A DNA stretch of 64,000 nucleotides from UBA9620 sp965220695 (GCA_965220695.1 OZ244838.1:2356001-2420000); one strand, 5' to 3'; positions 21,301 through 30,287 are shown, counted from the stretch's first letter. Numbers and translations: made by a program. The notes: a model not told the origin generated them from the letters alone.

Positions 21301-21959
21301 AGGAGGACCCCGGGACGCTGATCGACAGCAGCCTGCGCCGACACCGGCTGCATTCGGCCGAGACGGCGGACGCCGTGCGGCACACGCTCGATGCCCTGCA
21401 GACCACCCGCCTCGACGGTCTGGATGCCAGCCTCGCCAAGGCCGCCGCGGACAAGGACCTGTCCGAATGGGAGTTTCTGCTGCCGCTGGGAGGGGCCGGC
21501 ATCACCGGCCGCACCCTGTCGGACCTGTTCGCGGGTCACGCCCGCACCGCGGACGAACGCCACTATGCCCGCGATCTCGCCGGCCTGCCGGGTCAGGCGC
21601 TGTCGGGCATGCTGACCGGCTACATCGACCGCCTGGTACGGGCCGGTCGCCGCTGGGGCGTGGTGGACTGGAAGAGCAACTATCTGGGATCGCGGTTCGC
21701 CGACTACGACCGGCCGGCGCTGTGGCGCTGCGCGGCGGGACAGCACCATCTGCTGCAACTGCATCTGTATCTGGTGGCGCTGCGCCGCTATCTGCGGCTC
21801 TACGACGCCGATCCGCCGGCGGTCTCGGGCAGCCTGCTGTATCTGCGCGGCGTGCGCCCGGGAACGAGTCGGGGCGTGCTCGACATCGCGCCGCCCGACG
21901 GCCTGCTGGACGAACTCGAGCGCCTGTTCGCGAGCCCGGACCGCGGAGCGCCGGCATGA
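18327..21959 (+). CDS. recB: Exodeoxyribonuclease V subunit beta (RecB helicase-nuclease)
   Basis: 1,210 residues. A superfamily 1A helicase: Walker A EASAGTGKT (19-27), LIDESQDTDQQQ (about 387), GDPKQAIYSFRGGDL (about 425), VVTVHRAKGLEFDYV (about 740) and YVALTRARRR (about 810). A C-terminal RecB-type nuclease domain carries the conserved His in GTHAGNCLHELL (about 975) and the catalytic Asp/Lys in GVVDWKSN (about 1110). With RecC and RecD it resects double-strand ends. The start was set at 18327 because it gives the conserved N-terminus and overlaps the recC stop by 8 bp; the frame is open further upstream. Its stop overlaps the recD start (ATGA). Confidence 0.93.
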   Translation: MPDFDLQTTDIPTGLSVIEASAGTGKTWTIAHLLPRLLVDGVVNDIGQVVLVTFTEDAARELGERTRRQLAVLAAHAGAGTQPGEREEGLRILLDRLAALDAPTREAAVLRLRLALDESDQLAVSTIHSFCKQVLGSEGFLCGMPAGFEVLPDPAELKADAVKDTWRTDLAADPLLAAVAALGSWSVENDLRAWQRLTQRPSTRMDPAPPSLPEARDQVAQAIAAVKAARADLRRLQEIAARNHVTLNDSAANPGRASVEHLGAWHVWFETLDPQQPPVEIFPVVARLAVADTWFRRSGGAGAAASTDAGASPIVAAARAVKTAIDTTGWAWLAHLRQAAGRRYDRSLRRHNAVTYDGLIQRLHDALRDGPNRAALIQRLSKKWTVGLIDESQDTDQQQLDIFRAIFERDTEDTGAGRLILVGDPKQAIYSFRGGDLNAYLSARPHDETRVSDLSTTYRSAQGLVAALNALFGRAYAFGNPALTYPQATAAHPDATLPLPDDGQGRMVAWVVPLVDSGQWDRAQPRRERAAACTAAAIVDLLGRPVGSGESRVAPSHVAVLTRTNLEARLVHQALRARRVPAVVRDDGDVMHSEMAADLASILKAVLAPTHLRWRRAAMATRLFGYDSAMLAALTSTEAEQWLTRFSEWGRVWRTRGIAALIAELESGSGAPLRLAQAPSGERHLTDVRHLMELLQAREAEGLRSPEKLLQWFEGEQQSEDSSSDERLRRLESDDDAVQVVTVHRAKGLEFDYVFCPYLWSVMTDVRVADRLLVRRGEGWVLADGAQRDNRVDHRTCTAERLREDLRLAYVALTRARRRVTLLAGPLGYTSRATLPPSALDWLLRDDDQIGSLEDWYARMTTRKKDAVACEHGVTLCRLQEACPEVLTVSAPPAPSGTAWTAGDRDDTPLVARPAPELDLDPWRLTSFSRLAHGRDEERERRDAVVEAVETESSPPPATGRDLDAEGPLAHFARGTHAGNCLHELLEQWDFQEDPGTLIDSSLRRHRLHSAETADAVRHTLDALQTTRLDGLDASLAKAAADKDLSEWEFLLPLGGAGITGRTLSDLFAGHARTADERHYARDLAGLPGQALSGMLTGYIDRLVRAGRRWGVVDWKSNYLGSRFADYDRPALWRCAAGQHHLLQLHLYLVALRRYLRLYDADPPAVSGSLLYLRGVRPGTSRGVLDIAPPDGLLDELERLFASPDRGAPA

Positions 21960-23602
21960 GCCGCGCAGCCGTGCAGTTGTTGCAGCGGCGCTGGGATCTT
22001 CCCGACGCGGCCGCTCCGGTGCTGGCACGTTTCTTCGCCGCGTGGGTCGCCGGGCACACCTCGCTCGAACTGAGCGCCGAGGACGCGGCCCTCCTCGCGC
22101 GCTGCGCCGCCGTCAGTGACGGGGCGCGGACGGCGCCGCTGGTCCTGCGCGGCACACGGTTGCAGTCCTGGCGCCTCGACCAGGCCGAGACCCGCGTGGC
22201 CGACAGGTTGCGGGCGCTCGCGTCCACGGAGGTAGCCGCCCCGGACAGGCCCTCTGGCGCCGCCGGCCCGGACGACGCCGATCTCGCGCAGCTCTTCCCT
22301 GACCCGAACTCGGCCCAGCGGCGGGCGGCGGTGCTGGGCCTGCGGCGGACGCTCGCGCTGATAACCGGTGGACCGGGCACCGGCAAGACCACCACGGCAG
22401 GACGCCTGCTGGCGCTGTTGACGCACCGCCACCCGGGCACGCGTATCGCGCTGGCGGCGCCCACCGGCAAGGCGGCGGCGCGTCTGGGCGAAGCGATCGG
22501 CCAGGCCGCCGGGCAACTCACCGGACCGCTGGCGGCGGTGCGTCCCCGGCTCGAGCACGCCGCGGGCCAGGCGCGGACACTGCACCGGCTGCTCGGCTGG
22601 AACGACCGCACCGACCACTGCCGGTTCCATGCCGGCAACCCCTTGCCCTATGACGTGGTGGTCGTCGACGAGGCGTCCATGCTGGACCTGGGCCTCTGGG
22701 ACCGGCTGCTGTCAGCCCTGGGAAAGGACGCCCGTCTCGTCGTGCTCGGCGACCATCGCCAACTGGAGAGCGTGCAGCCGGGCCGCGTGCTGGGCGACAT
22801 GATCGCCGCCGCCGACGGCGGCGCCCTGCACGACTGCCATGTCGAGCTGGACCGCAACTATCGGTTCGAGGCGTACCCGGGCATCGGCCGCCTGGCGGCC
22901 GCCGTGCGCCGCCACGATGGTGATGCCGCGGTTGAGGCGCTGAGCGGCGCCGGGTATCGAGAGGACGTGGTCCACTATGCGTCCGGACAGATCGACGATG
23001 CCCTGGACCGCGTCTGGCCGCAGATCCTGGCGGTGGTGCAAGCGCAGCAGCCTGCACCCGCCCTGGATGCCCTGGAGCGGGTGCGTACCCTGTGCGCCCT
23101 GCGGCGCGGCCGCCACGGCGTCGAAGGGATCACGGCCCGCATCGAGGCCAGATTGCGCCGCGAGGGGTTCGCGGCGGGCGAATGGGCGCATGGCCGCCCC
23201 GTGCTGGTGACCGCCAACGATCCCCACAGCGGACTCTTCAACGGCGACGTCGGTGTGCTGCTGCACGGGACCGACGCGCGCGGGGTAACCGCCTGGTTCC
23301 GCGGGCTGCAGGGGCCGCGCAGCGTGCCGCCGGCGGCCCTGCCGAACCATGACACCGCCTGGGCGATGACCGTGCACCGGGCGCAGGGCAGCGAGTTCGA
23401 GTCGGTGCTGCTCGTACTGCCGCCCCAGCCCCACGCACTCGCCGGACCGGAACTGCTCTACACCGGCGTGACCCGTGCGCGATCGAAGATTCTGATCGCG
23501 GCCGACGCCGCGGCGGTGCGGGCCGCGTGCGCGCCCCGCCCGCCGCGCCGCACGGGGCTGCTCGACAAGCTCGGCATGCGGCACCTCCACAAGGCGCCGT
23601 GA
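21956..23602 (+). CDS. recD: Exodeoxyribonuclease V subunit alpha (RecD helicase)
   Basis: 548 residues; 608 in E. coli. The N-terminal RecBC-binding region is short. The superfamily 1B helicase core shows Walker A ITGGPGTGKTTT (about 135), Walker B VVVDEASMLDLGLW (about 236), GDHRQLESVQPG (about 265), VTANDP (about 421) and motif VI TVHRAQGSEFESV (about 472) with YTGVTRARSK. It is the 5'-3' motor of RecBCD. ATG at 21956 overlaps the recB stop by 4 bp. It is the last gene of the operon; a minus-strand gene follows 88 bp away. Confidence 0.93.
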   Translation: MSRAAVQLLQRRWDLPDAAAPVLARFFAAWVAGHTSLELSAEDAALLARCAAVSDGARTAPLVLRGTRLQSWRLDQAETRVADRLRALASTEVAAPDRPSGAAGPDDADLAQLFPDPNSAQRRAAVLGLRRTLALITGGPGTGKTTTAGRLLALLTHRHPGTRIALAAPTGKAAARLGEAIGQAAGQLTGPLAAVRPRLEHAAGQARTLHRLLGWNDRTDHCRFHAGNPLPYDVVVVDEASMLDLGLWDRLLSALGKDARLVVLGDHRQLESVQPGRVLGDMIAAADGGALHDCHVELDRNYRFEAYPGIGRLAAAVRRHDGDAAVEALSGAGYREDVVHYASGQIDDALDRVWPQILAVVQAQQPAPALDALERVRTLCALRRGRHGVEGITARIEARLRREGFAAGEWAHGRPVLVTANDPHSGLFNGDVGVLLHGTDARGVTAWFRGLQGPRSVPPAALPNHDTAWAMTVHRAQGSEFESVLLVLPPQPHALAGPELLYTGVTRARSKILIAADAAAVRAACAPRPPRRTGLLDKLGMRHLHKAP

Positions 23603-23690
23603 GGTTGGAGGCGCCGCAGCGCCAGCCGGACCAGCGGACCGGACGGGCGCCGCGACGAGACTGCAAGCGGGACGGGGCGTGGGCCGCGGC

Positions 23691-24323
23691 CTAACCGCCG
23701 AGCATCAGGCTGTCGATGTGCACGTTCAGAAGATGCGTGACGCGCAGTCCGGTTATCCCGTCGGTATCGACCGCGGACCGCGGCTGGGTCGCCACTTCCG
23801 TGCCGTTCACCAGGAAGCGCACCTGACTGCTGCCGACCTCCACCGCCAACACGTTGGTCGACCGGCCCTGGGCGTCGAGCTGGTTGATCGAGTCGTGGCT
23901 GGTCCAGTCGACCAGAATCGGTATGTCATCGCCCATGCGTTTCCTGATCAGGAACTGGCCGTCCTGACGGATCACGAAATACGAGTAGCGCTGACTGGGG
24001 CCGTCCAGATCGGCGCCGCCAAAGATGAGGCCATAGGCGTTGGGGTGGCCGGAGGGCTCCACCTGCGTGAACGACGCGCTGATCGTGTAGTCCCCACTCG
24101 CCATGCTGCTTGGCTGCCAGAAGGTGGCCGCCCCGCGACCGGCGGTGTTGGCATGCACGCCCGACCCCATCGTCATGAAATTGAGCACGCTCGCCGCGTC
24201 TCCGTCGCGATCGAGCCGCGCCTCCCATCCGGCCGCGGTCACGCCGCCTTCCTGCGCCTGCAGGGCGAACGGCACCGCAATCGCTGCAACCACCACGGCA
24301 ACCGCTATCGGCAGGTATCGCAT
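23691..24323 (-). CDS. Exported protein, concanavalin-like fold suspected
   Basis: 210 residues with a signal peptide (MRYLPIAVAVVVAAIAVPFA, then LQAQ cleavage). The mature part has alternating beta-strand character (GDYTISASFTQVEPS, YSYFVIRQDGQFLIRKRMG, NVLAVEVGSSQVRFLVNG), resembling the LamG/DUF1080 type of jelly-roll proteins that bind or cut sugars. No catalytic residues can be named. The start at 24323 is fixed by a strong AAGGAGGAG site. The frame is open 60 codons further upstream but without a signal peptide in place. Confidence 0.7.
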   Translation of the reverse strand: MRYLPIAVAVVVAAIAVPFALQAQEGGVTAAGWEARLDRDGDAASVLNFMTMGSGVHANTAGRGAATFWQPSSMASGDYTISASFTQVEPSGHPNAYGLIFGGADLDGPSQRYSYFVIRQDGQFLIRKRMGDDIPILVDWTSHDSINQLDAQGRSTNVLAVEVGSSQVRFLVNGTEVATQPRSAVDTDGITGLRVTHLLNVHIDSLMLGG

Positions 24324-24388
24324 CGAACTCCTCCTTCTGGGGAAACGTCTGTTTCCCGTTTCTATGGGCACTGTCTTTTTCCCGCTTC
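24324..24388 (-). promoter_or_regulatory. Leader with Shine-Dalgarno, hairpin and direct repeats
   Basis: Upstream of the exported-protein gene at 23691-24323. AAGGAGGAG (24325-24336 region) is the ribosome site. GGGAAAC-N4-GTTTCCC (24340-24357) can form a hairpin just before it. On the minus strand two direct repeats of the form GAARCGGGAAAMAGAC lie 25 bp apart (24345-24362 and 24370-24388). They could be operator half-sites or RNA-binding elements; the function is unproven. Confidence 0.35.
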
Positions 24389-24525
24389 TACTGGATCCGT
24401 CAGGTTCCTGGAACCGCCACGCACGGCCGCCGTGCAGTCTCGCGAGTGCACGAACGCCGACAGCGGCACGAGTCGATACTACAGTGCAGGGACAGGGTGT
24501 CAAGCGTTGTTCCGCAGCCGCGCGG

Positions 24526-27500
24526 TCAGGGCGCCGCGGGCACCGCGGACAGGTCGACGACGGCGGCGTCGGGCGCGGCGGAACTGAACAGTTCGACGAT
24601 CCACTGGTGGCAGGTGAGGACGAGCACCTGGTTGCTGCGCGAAAGCTCGACGAACGCGGCAGCGGCCCTGCGGGCGCGGTCGAGGTCGAAGTTCACGAGC
24701 ACTTCGTCGACGACGACCGGCAGCCGTTCCGTTTCTTCGCCCATGCTCCGGATGAGTCCGAACCGCAGTGCCAGATAGAGCTGCTCGCGTGTCCCCCGAC
24801 TGAGCTGCGCGGGTGTCTTGCGGCGACCGGTCTCGTCGACCACAGTGATTTCCTGCTCACCGACCGTGACGTGCAGCCTGGTGTATCGACCGCCGGTCAG
24901 GCTGCGAAAGAAGGTCTCGGCGCGGCGCACCACGTCGGGCTGGCGTTCCTCTTCATACCTGCGGCGCGCCTTGACAAGCAGGGAGCGCGCGACGACCAGC
25001 GTCGACCACTCGGCCGCCAGGCGCCGCACCGCTTCGACCAGCTCGGCGCGGCGCCCGCGCAGGCGGGAGGCGTCCTCGTCGCCTGAGAGCTGTTGCATGC
25101 GCAACCAAAGGCGCCCGCGCTCTTCGTCCTGGCCGGTGACGCGACGCTCCAGACCGGCCAACTCCGCCGTCTCGCTCCGGAACCCCTCGTCGATCTCTTC
25201 CTTCGTGGTTGACCCGAGCACGCCGCGCAGGGCATCGAGGTCTCGCTTGTGCGCCCAGGCGGCGCGCAGGGTGGACGCGTGCTCCTTGCACTGCCGCTCC
25301 AGTTCCTGGCGTTGGAGGTGCTGCCGCGCCAGGCGCCGGAACTCTTCCGGATCGTCGGTCTGCACCAGGGACAGCAGGTCGCGGACCCGGTCGGCGATGC
25401 CCGTGCGCCGGCTAATGGCCTGCTCGAGGCTGGCGGCGCGCTTGTCGGCGGCGCGCACCGCCTCGGCCCGCGCACGCACCGCCTCCTTCGTCTCGTCGAA
25501 GCGTGCGACGATGCGGTCGGCGCGTTGGGCGACCGCCGCCGTGGACTCGTCCCCGGTGGGGGCTGCGCCGGGATAACCGGCGGCCAGTGTCTGGACGGCG
25601 GCGCGGTAGGCGTCGATGTCCTTCCGAATGGCGGCGATGCGCTGGCGCTTCTCACCGGCCGTTCTGGCGATGACACGCGCCGTGTCCACGCGGGAGAACA
25701 GCTCGGGGACCGTGTCCGGCGCCAACGTGTCCGGCAGCCCCTGGCGCGCGAGCCAGGCCGCCCATTCAGCCGTCGCGGTCTCGACGGCGGTCTGCTGCGT
25801 TTCCCGTCGGCGCTGGGCGGCCCGGCTGCGCTCCTGCGCCCGCTCGACCTCTGTCGCGGCCTCGTCCACCGCGGTCTGGCGTTGCGCCCGGTCCCGGTGC
25901 AGCTCCTCATCCCGGAGGAGCGCCGTCTCGACCGCCTGCAACTGATCGCGTCCCGGCGCCTGATCCGCCGGAAGGTCGAGTGCCAGCGCTGCCAGGGCGG
26001 CCTGCAGCGCCACGCGCCGATCGCCGGCCTGACGGCGCGCGTCCTCGATGAGCCGGCGCAGTGACCGACCGGCGTCCGGCTGAACGGACGACGGCGTCAG
26101 CGTGTAGGCTATCGCGGCCAGGACGATCAGCACGACGCCCACGGCAGGCAGCGCCATTCCCCCGTCCGAGAGGACGCCCGCCACGAGCAGCAGGGCCCCC
26201 AGCGCGCCCAGCGCGACCGGCATGGCGAATCGTCGCCAGGACGTGGTCGGCTCGGACGCCGCACCCGCCTGCGCGTCGAAATCGCGGCAGCGCTGCTCCG
26301 CCCGTTCGAGTGCATCGAGGCGGCTGCGGGCGATTTGCAGCGCGGCGCGCCGATCGGGCAGTGCAGCAGGCGCCGTCCCGCCGGCCGGGCAGCGGTCGAG
26401 GTGGTCCTGCCGGACCTGGAGGCGCTGGCGCACCTCGTCGAGCGCCTGACTCGCCTGCTCGGCGTCCCGCGTCCGGTCCCGCAGATCCTCGCGGGCCGAG
26501 GCCAGACGCGCCGTCCACTGCTCCACCTCGTCCCGGCGCGGGATCGAGCTGTCGAAGGCGGTCAGGCGCGCCTCGTCCCACCCCGGCCCCAGGTCGCGCA
26601 GCGCGCCCGCGAGCTCGGCCGTGCTGGCGGCCAGCTCCGACTCCCGCTTGGGCAGATCGCGCACCGACGCGTCGAAGCCGCCGCGCCCGCGGCGCAGCGC
26701 TTCGACCGCCGCGTCCGCCTGCAGCAGCGCCTCCCCCTCCACCGGCCGCTCCGCCAGATCCCGGGCGCGCGCCAGTTCGGCGGCGGCGGCGGCCACCTGC
26801 TCGTCCGCCTCGCGCAGCCGGTCTTCCAGGCCGCTGAGCCTGACGATCGGGTCGTCGGGGAAATCGGCGCGTTCCGGAATGTCGGCCATCCGTGTCTCGA
26901 CATCGCGCAACGCCACCCAGGCGTCCCAGGCGTCCTGACGCCGCCGCAGCTCGTCCACCCGCGCGCGGATACGGGCACGCTCCTCGCGAAGCGCGGCGCC
27001 CTCGTTCTCGAGCGCGGCGCACCGGGACACCGCCTCGCCATACTCCTGCGCCTGTGACAGCGCCTGCCGCAACTGCGTCTCGACGGCGTGCAGCTCGCCA
27101 AGCAGCTTCGCCACCGGCTGCTTCGAGCCTCGCGGCGCGTAGATCTCGTCCGCGCGCGTCTTCAACTCCTTGAGCGCCCGCGGCAGATTTGCCGCGCCGG
27201 TACCGGCGCTGTAGATGCGGCTGCTGATGCCGCTGTCATCCGCAGACTCCAGTTGCCTCAGCCCGTCGAGGTCGAACGCGAACACCGAGGTGAAGGTCGA
27301 CGCCGTCGCGTGCCCCAGCAGCGCGGGCCGGGCGGCCTCGGGCACCAGCGCCCCGTCCGCGGTCGTGATGGTCAACGGACCGCCCTTGCGGCCGTGGTGG
27401 CGTTCGAACGTATAGCGGGCATCGCCGTCAGACACGAACTCGATGCGGCCGCCATGGGCGCCGCCGGCGCGCGGCGGATAATGCTCGGCCGCGCCGCGCA

Positions 27501-27657
27501 GCGGAAACCCGAACAACACCATGCGGATGAAGGCCAGGAGCGTGCTCTTGCCCGCCTCGTTCGGACCGTAGAAGAGGGTGACGGGCCGCGCCAGCGGTGC
27601 GAGCGACGTCTCGGCGTACTCGCCGAACCCGTCGATCCGGATGCGATCGATCTTCAT
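24526..27657 (-). CDS. YhaN-like AAA ATPase (SbcC/Rad50 type)
   Basis: 1,043 residues. Walker A GPNEAGKST (about 31-39), a long coiled coil, ABC-type signature LSRGTREQLYLALR (about 950) and Walker B LPVVVDEVLVNFD (about 985) make it an SMC/Rad50-like ATPase. Two membrane-like helices (about 472-524, e.g. MPVALGALGALLLVAGVL) interrupt the coiled coil, a feature of YhaN rather than SbcC, and no zinc-hook CxxC is present. It is 9 bp downstream of the metallophosphoesterase gene (27667-28938), the usual YhaO-YhaN pairing. The pair is expected to process DNA ends; the physiological role is not well defined. Confidence 0.85.
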   Translation of the reverse strand: MKIDRIRIDGFGEYAETSLAPLARPVTLFYGPNEAGKSTLLAFIRMVLFGFPLRGAAEHYPPRAGGAHGGRIEFVSDGDARYTFERHHGRKGGPLTITTADGALVPEAARPALLGHATASTFTSVFAFDLDGLRQLESADDSGISSRIYSAGTGAANLPRALKELKTRADEIYAPRGSKQPVAKLLGELHAVETQLRQALSQAQEYGEAVSRCAALENEGAALREERARIRARVDELRRRQDAWDAWVALRDVETRMADIPERADFPDDPIVRLSGLEDRLREADEQVAAAAAELARARDLAERPVEGEALLQADAAVEALRRGRGGFDASVRDLPKRESELAASTAELAGALRDLGPGWDEARLTAFDSSIPRRDEVEQWTARLASAREDLRDRTRDAEQASQALDEVRQRLQVRQDHLDRCPAGGTAPAALPDRRAALQIARSRLDALERAEQRCRDFDAQAGAASEPTTSWRRFAMPVALGALGALLLVAGVLSDGGMALPAVGVVLIVLAAIAYTLTPSSVQPDAGRSLRRLIEDARRQAGDRRVALQAALAALALDLPADQAPGRDQLQAVETALLRDEELHRDRAQRQTAVDEAATEVERAQERSRAAQRRRETQQTAVETATAEWAAWLARQGLPDTLAPDTVPELFSRVDTARVIARTAGEKRQRIAAIRKDIDAYRAAVQTLAAGYPGAAPTGDESTAAVAQRADRIVARFDETKEAVRARAEAVRAADKRAASLEQAISRRTGIADRVRDLLSLVQTDDPEEFRRLARQHLQRQELERQCKEHASTLRAAWAHKRDLDALRGVLGSTTKEEIDEGFRSETAELAGLERRVTGQDEERGRLWLRMQQLSGDEDASRLRGRRAELVEAVRRLAAEWSTLVVARSLLVKARRRYEEERQPDVVRRAETFFRSLTGGRYTRLHVTVGEQEITVVDETGRRKTPAQLSRGTREQLYLALRFGLIRSMGEETERLPVVVDEVLVNFDLDRARRAAAAFVELSRSNQVLVLTCHQWIVELFSSAAPDAAVVDLSAVPAAP

Positions 27658-27666
27658 GGCGCGGAT

Positions 27667-28938
27667 CTACCTGCCGGCCTCGTCATCGACGAGCAGACCG
27701 AGCGCGACATCCTCGGCGACCGCCAACAGATCGCGGGCGTCGTCCTCCCGCGGCAGACTCTCGCCCAGATACCTGCGAGCCCGCGCATTGTCGTACAGCG
27801 GGGCGAGCTCCTGTCGCAGGTCGGCGACCAGGTGCTCGTCCCGCGTGGCCGACGCGGTCAGCGCCAGGAAGTCGCCGATGAAGTCCTTGCCGTCAAGCAG
27901 CGCGTCGCGTTCGAGCTCCGATCTCGTCATGTCCGCGATGCCGCCGCAGAACGCGAACGGGCGGCGGTTGGCCCACTGCTCGTTGAGCTGGGTGACGAGG
28001 CCGTCGAGGCTGCCCGGCCGCGCCAGCTGTCCGTGCAGCGCCCCTCGTCCGACGAACTGGAGGCGATAGACGACATCGCGGTCGTCCGCCCGTTGCAGAA
28101 TCTCTTCGACGAGCTCTTCCAGACGCTCGAACAACGCACTGCCGTCCTCGAGGCCCTCGATCGAGACTTCTCCATGGTCCCACCGCACGCTGTCGACGGC
28201 GACGAACTCGGGCGATATCGCCCGGTGGTCGTCCACGTCGACGACGTAGACGCCGTGCGGTCCCCGCTCGTTCGGGTGACGCCCCTGCGTATTGCCCGGA
28301 TACACCACCATCGGCGCCTGGTCGCGCAGGATGGCGCGGGTGTGGACATGCCCGAGCGCCCAGTAGTCGTACCCGGTCGCGGTCAGGTCGTCGAGCGCAC
28401 AGGGGGCGTATGCGTCATGCCCGGGATTCGAGTCGACGTTCGCGTGCAACAGCCCGATGGTGAAGCGCCCGGGCTCGCGGGCCGGAAACTCGGGCACGAG
28501 GCTGCGCCGCACCTCCCGTGTGGGGTAGCTGATGCCGCAGACCACCGGTCCGGCGGGCGAGTCCGGGTCGATCGGCACCGCCTGGGCGGTCTCGCCGAAC
28601 TGATGCGCGTTCGACGGCATCGCCAGATGCGCGCCCCAGCCGTCGAGCGGGTCATGGTTGCCATGGCAGATGAACGCGCCGATCCCGGCATCCCGCAGGC
28701 GTTCGAGCCCCCGCACGAAACGGATCTGCGCCGTCAGACTGCGGTCGGCGCTGTCGAAGATGTCGCCCGCCACCAGCAGCGCAGCGGCCCGCCGATCGAT
28801 ACAGAGCTGAATCACGCGGTCATAGGCCTCGAACGTCGCGCGCCGAAGCACGTCGGCCACCTGCGCCGCGGTCTCGCGGATGCCGGTGAAGGGGCTGTCC
28901 AGGTGCAGGTCAGCCGCGTGCACGAATCGAAACGTCAT
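27667..28938 (-). CDS. YhaO-like metallophosphoesterase / exonuclease
   Basis: 423 residues. Calcineurin-like phosphoesterase motifs are in order: ADLHLD (Asp10, His12), AGDIFDSAD (Asp59), HGNHD (Asn94-Asp96), LLHANVD and GHVHTR (about 195). This is the SbcD/Mre11 nuclease fold. The C-terminal part is the accessory/capping region. The frame is open further upstream; the start at 28938 was chosen because MTFRFVHAADLHLD is the family N-terminus. It is co-transcribed with the YhaN-like ATPase 9 bp downstream, its presumed partner. Confidence 0.88.
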   Translation of the reverse strand: MTFRFVHAADLHLDSPFTGIRETAAQVADVLRRATFEAYDRVIQLCIDRRAAALLVAGDIFDSADRSLTAQIRFVRGLERLRDAGIGAFICHGNHDPLDGWGAHLAMPSNAHQFGETAQAVPIDPDSPAGPVVCGISYPTREVRRSLVPEFPAREPGRFTIGLLHANVDSNPGHDAYAPCALDDLTATGYDYWALGHVHTRAILRDQAPMVVYPGNTQGRHPNERGPHGVYVVDVDDHRAISPEFVAVDSVRWDHGEVSIEGLEDGSALFERLEELVEEILQRADDRDVVYRLQFVGRGALHGQLARPGSLDGLVTQLNEQWANRRPFAFCGGIADMTRSELERDALLDGKDFIGDFLALTASATRDEHLVADLRQELAPLYDNARARRYLGESLPREDDARDLLAVAEDVALGLLVDDEAGR

Positions 28939-28991
28939 GTCGCCAACCTGTCTCCTGTCCCCGATCCGATCCGGGTGGCGCTGCACCGCCG

Positions 28992-30287
28992 TTACCGCTG
29001 CAACCCGGCCGCCACCCGTTCCACCTCGCGCAGGACCCGCAGCAGGTTGCCGCCCCACAATTTAGCGATCGCCGCCTCGTCGTACCCGCGCCGCAGCAGC
29101 TCGAGCGTGACGTTGAACGTCTCGCTCGCGTCGCGCCAGCCGTCGATGCCGCCGCCGCCGTCGAAATCCGAGCTGATGCCGACATGGTCGATGCCGATGA
29201 GATTGACGGCATGATCGATGTGGTCGACGAACATCCTGATATCGACCGGTGGCCAGTCGCGCTCGATGTCCTGCATGCGACGCTCGTAGACGGCCCGCTG
29301 CTCCTCAGACAGGCGGGCGGGGTCGAGAGGGCCGCCGGGAGCGACCCCGATCTCGTTCCGCAGCGCCCGGATCGCGGCGTTGCGCGCCCCGGCCGTCGGG
29401 CTGATGAACGACCCCAGCGCCACGGTCTGCATCACGCCCCCGTTGTCCCGGAGCGCGAGCAACTGCTCGTCATCGAGGTTCCGTGGATGGTCGGCCAATG
29501 CCCGTGCGCTCGAGTGCGAGGCGATCACCGGCGCCCGTGACAGCCGGATCGCGTCCAGCATTGCCGCCTTCGAGATGTGCGAGACGTCGACCATGATGCC
29601 CAGCCGGTTCATCTCGGCCACGACCGTTTCTCCGAACTCGCTGATACCGTCATGTTCGGACGGCGCGTCACCGAGCGCCTCCCGAGGCGCGGCCGAGTCG
29701 GCAATGTCGTTGTGCCCGTTGTGCGCCAGCCCCAGATATCGGGCACCGAGGTCGTAATAGGTCTGAAGCAGCGACAGATCGCGGCCGAGGACGTACCCGT
29801 TTTCGATCCCGATCGCCGCGATCAGTTTGCCGGCAGACGCGATGCGCTCGAAATCGTCCGCGGTGTAGGCGATCTCGATCCTGCCGGGATACATCTCCTC
29901 CGCCATCCGATGTATCGCCTCGAACTTCGTCATCGCGTCGGCCTGGGCCTTTGCGTAATTCTCCGGTGTACGCGCGGTCTGTCCGACGTACACGATGAAG
30001 AACGCGGCGTCGAGTCCACCTTCCTCCATCTTGGGCAGATCGACCTGCCGGGGTCCGCGCTGTCCGGGGTCGACCTCGGCGCTGGCGAAATTCAGCGGAA
30101 TGTCGTCGTGGGTGTCGATGGTCAGGACCCGGTCGTGGATCGCGCGCGCGCGATCCACCAGCGACGGCGCAGCCGCGGTCTCGTCAGCGGCGTCTCCTTC
30201 CGGCGCCGTGCCCCCGCAGGCGGCCGCCACCAATCCCAGCCACGCGACTCCCATTCTGATTGCCCTCCGACCACTTGTCACACTCAT
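28992..30287 (-). CDS. Membrane dipeptidase family (M19) lipoprotein
   Basis: 431 residues. A signal with a possible lipobox (LGLVAAAC, Cys24) suggests outer or inner membrane anchoring. Zinc-site residues typical of renal-dipeptidase-like M19 enzymes are visible: His60 and Asp62 (IDTHDDIP), Glu in AIGIENG, His in VDVSHIS and VIASHSSARAL, and Asp in GISSDFDGGG. The enzyme would cut dipeptides in the periplasm. GGGAG shortly upstream supports the start. It is divergent from the aminotransferase gene by 155 bp. Confidence 0.92.
   Translation of the reverse strand: MSVTSGRRAIRMGVAWLGLVAAACGGTAPEGDAADETAAAPSLVDRARAIHDRVLTIDTHDDIPLNFASAEVDPGQRGPRQVDLPKMEEGGLDAAFFIVYVGQTARTPENYAKAQADAMTKFEAIHRMAEEMYPGRIEIAYTADDFERIASAGKLIAAIGIENGYVLGRDLSLLQTYYDLGARYLGLAHNGHNDIADSAAPREALGDAPSEHDGISEFGETVVAEMNRLGIMVDVSHISKAAMLDAIRLSRAPVIASHSSARALADHPRNLDDEQLLALRDNGGVMQTVALGSFISPTAGARNAAIRALRNEIGVAPGGPLDPARLSEEQRAVYERRMQDIERDWPPVDIRMFVDHIDHAVNLIGIDHVGISSDFDGGGGIDGWRDASETFNVTLELLRRGYDEAAIAKLWGGNLLRVLREVERVAAGLQR

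Noticed and set aside
15050..28938. recBCD plus YhaN/YhaO plus RecQ-UvrD as a phage-defence island
   Set aside because: No restriction, toxin-antitoxin, retron or other defence genes are present, recBCD and YhaN/YhaO are ordinary repair genes, and the RecQ-UvrD gene is broken.
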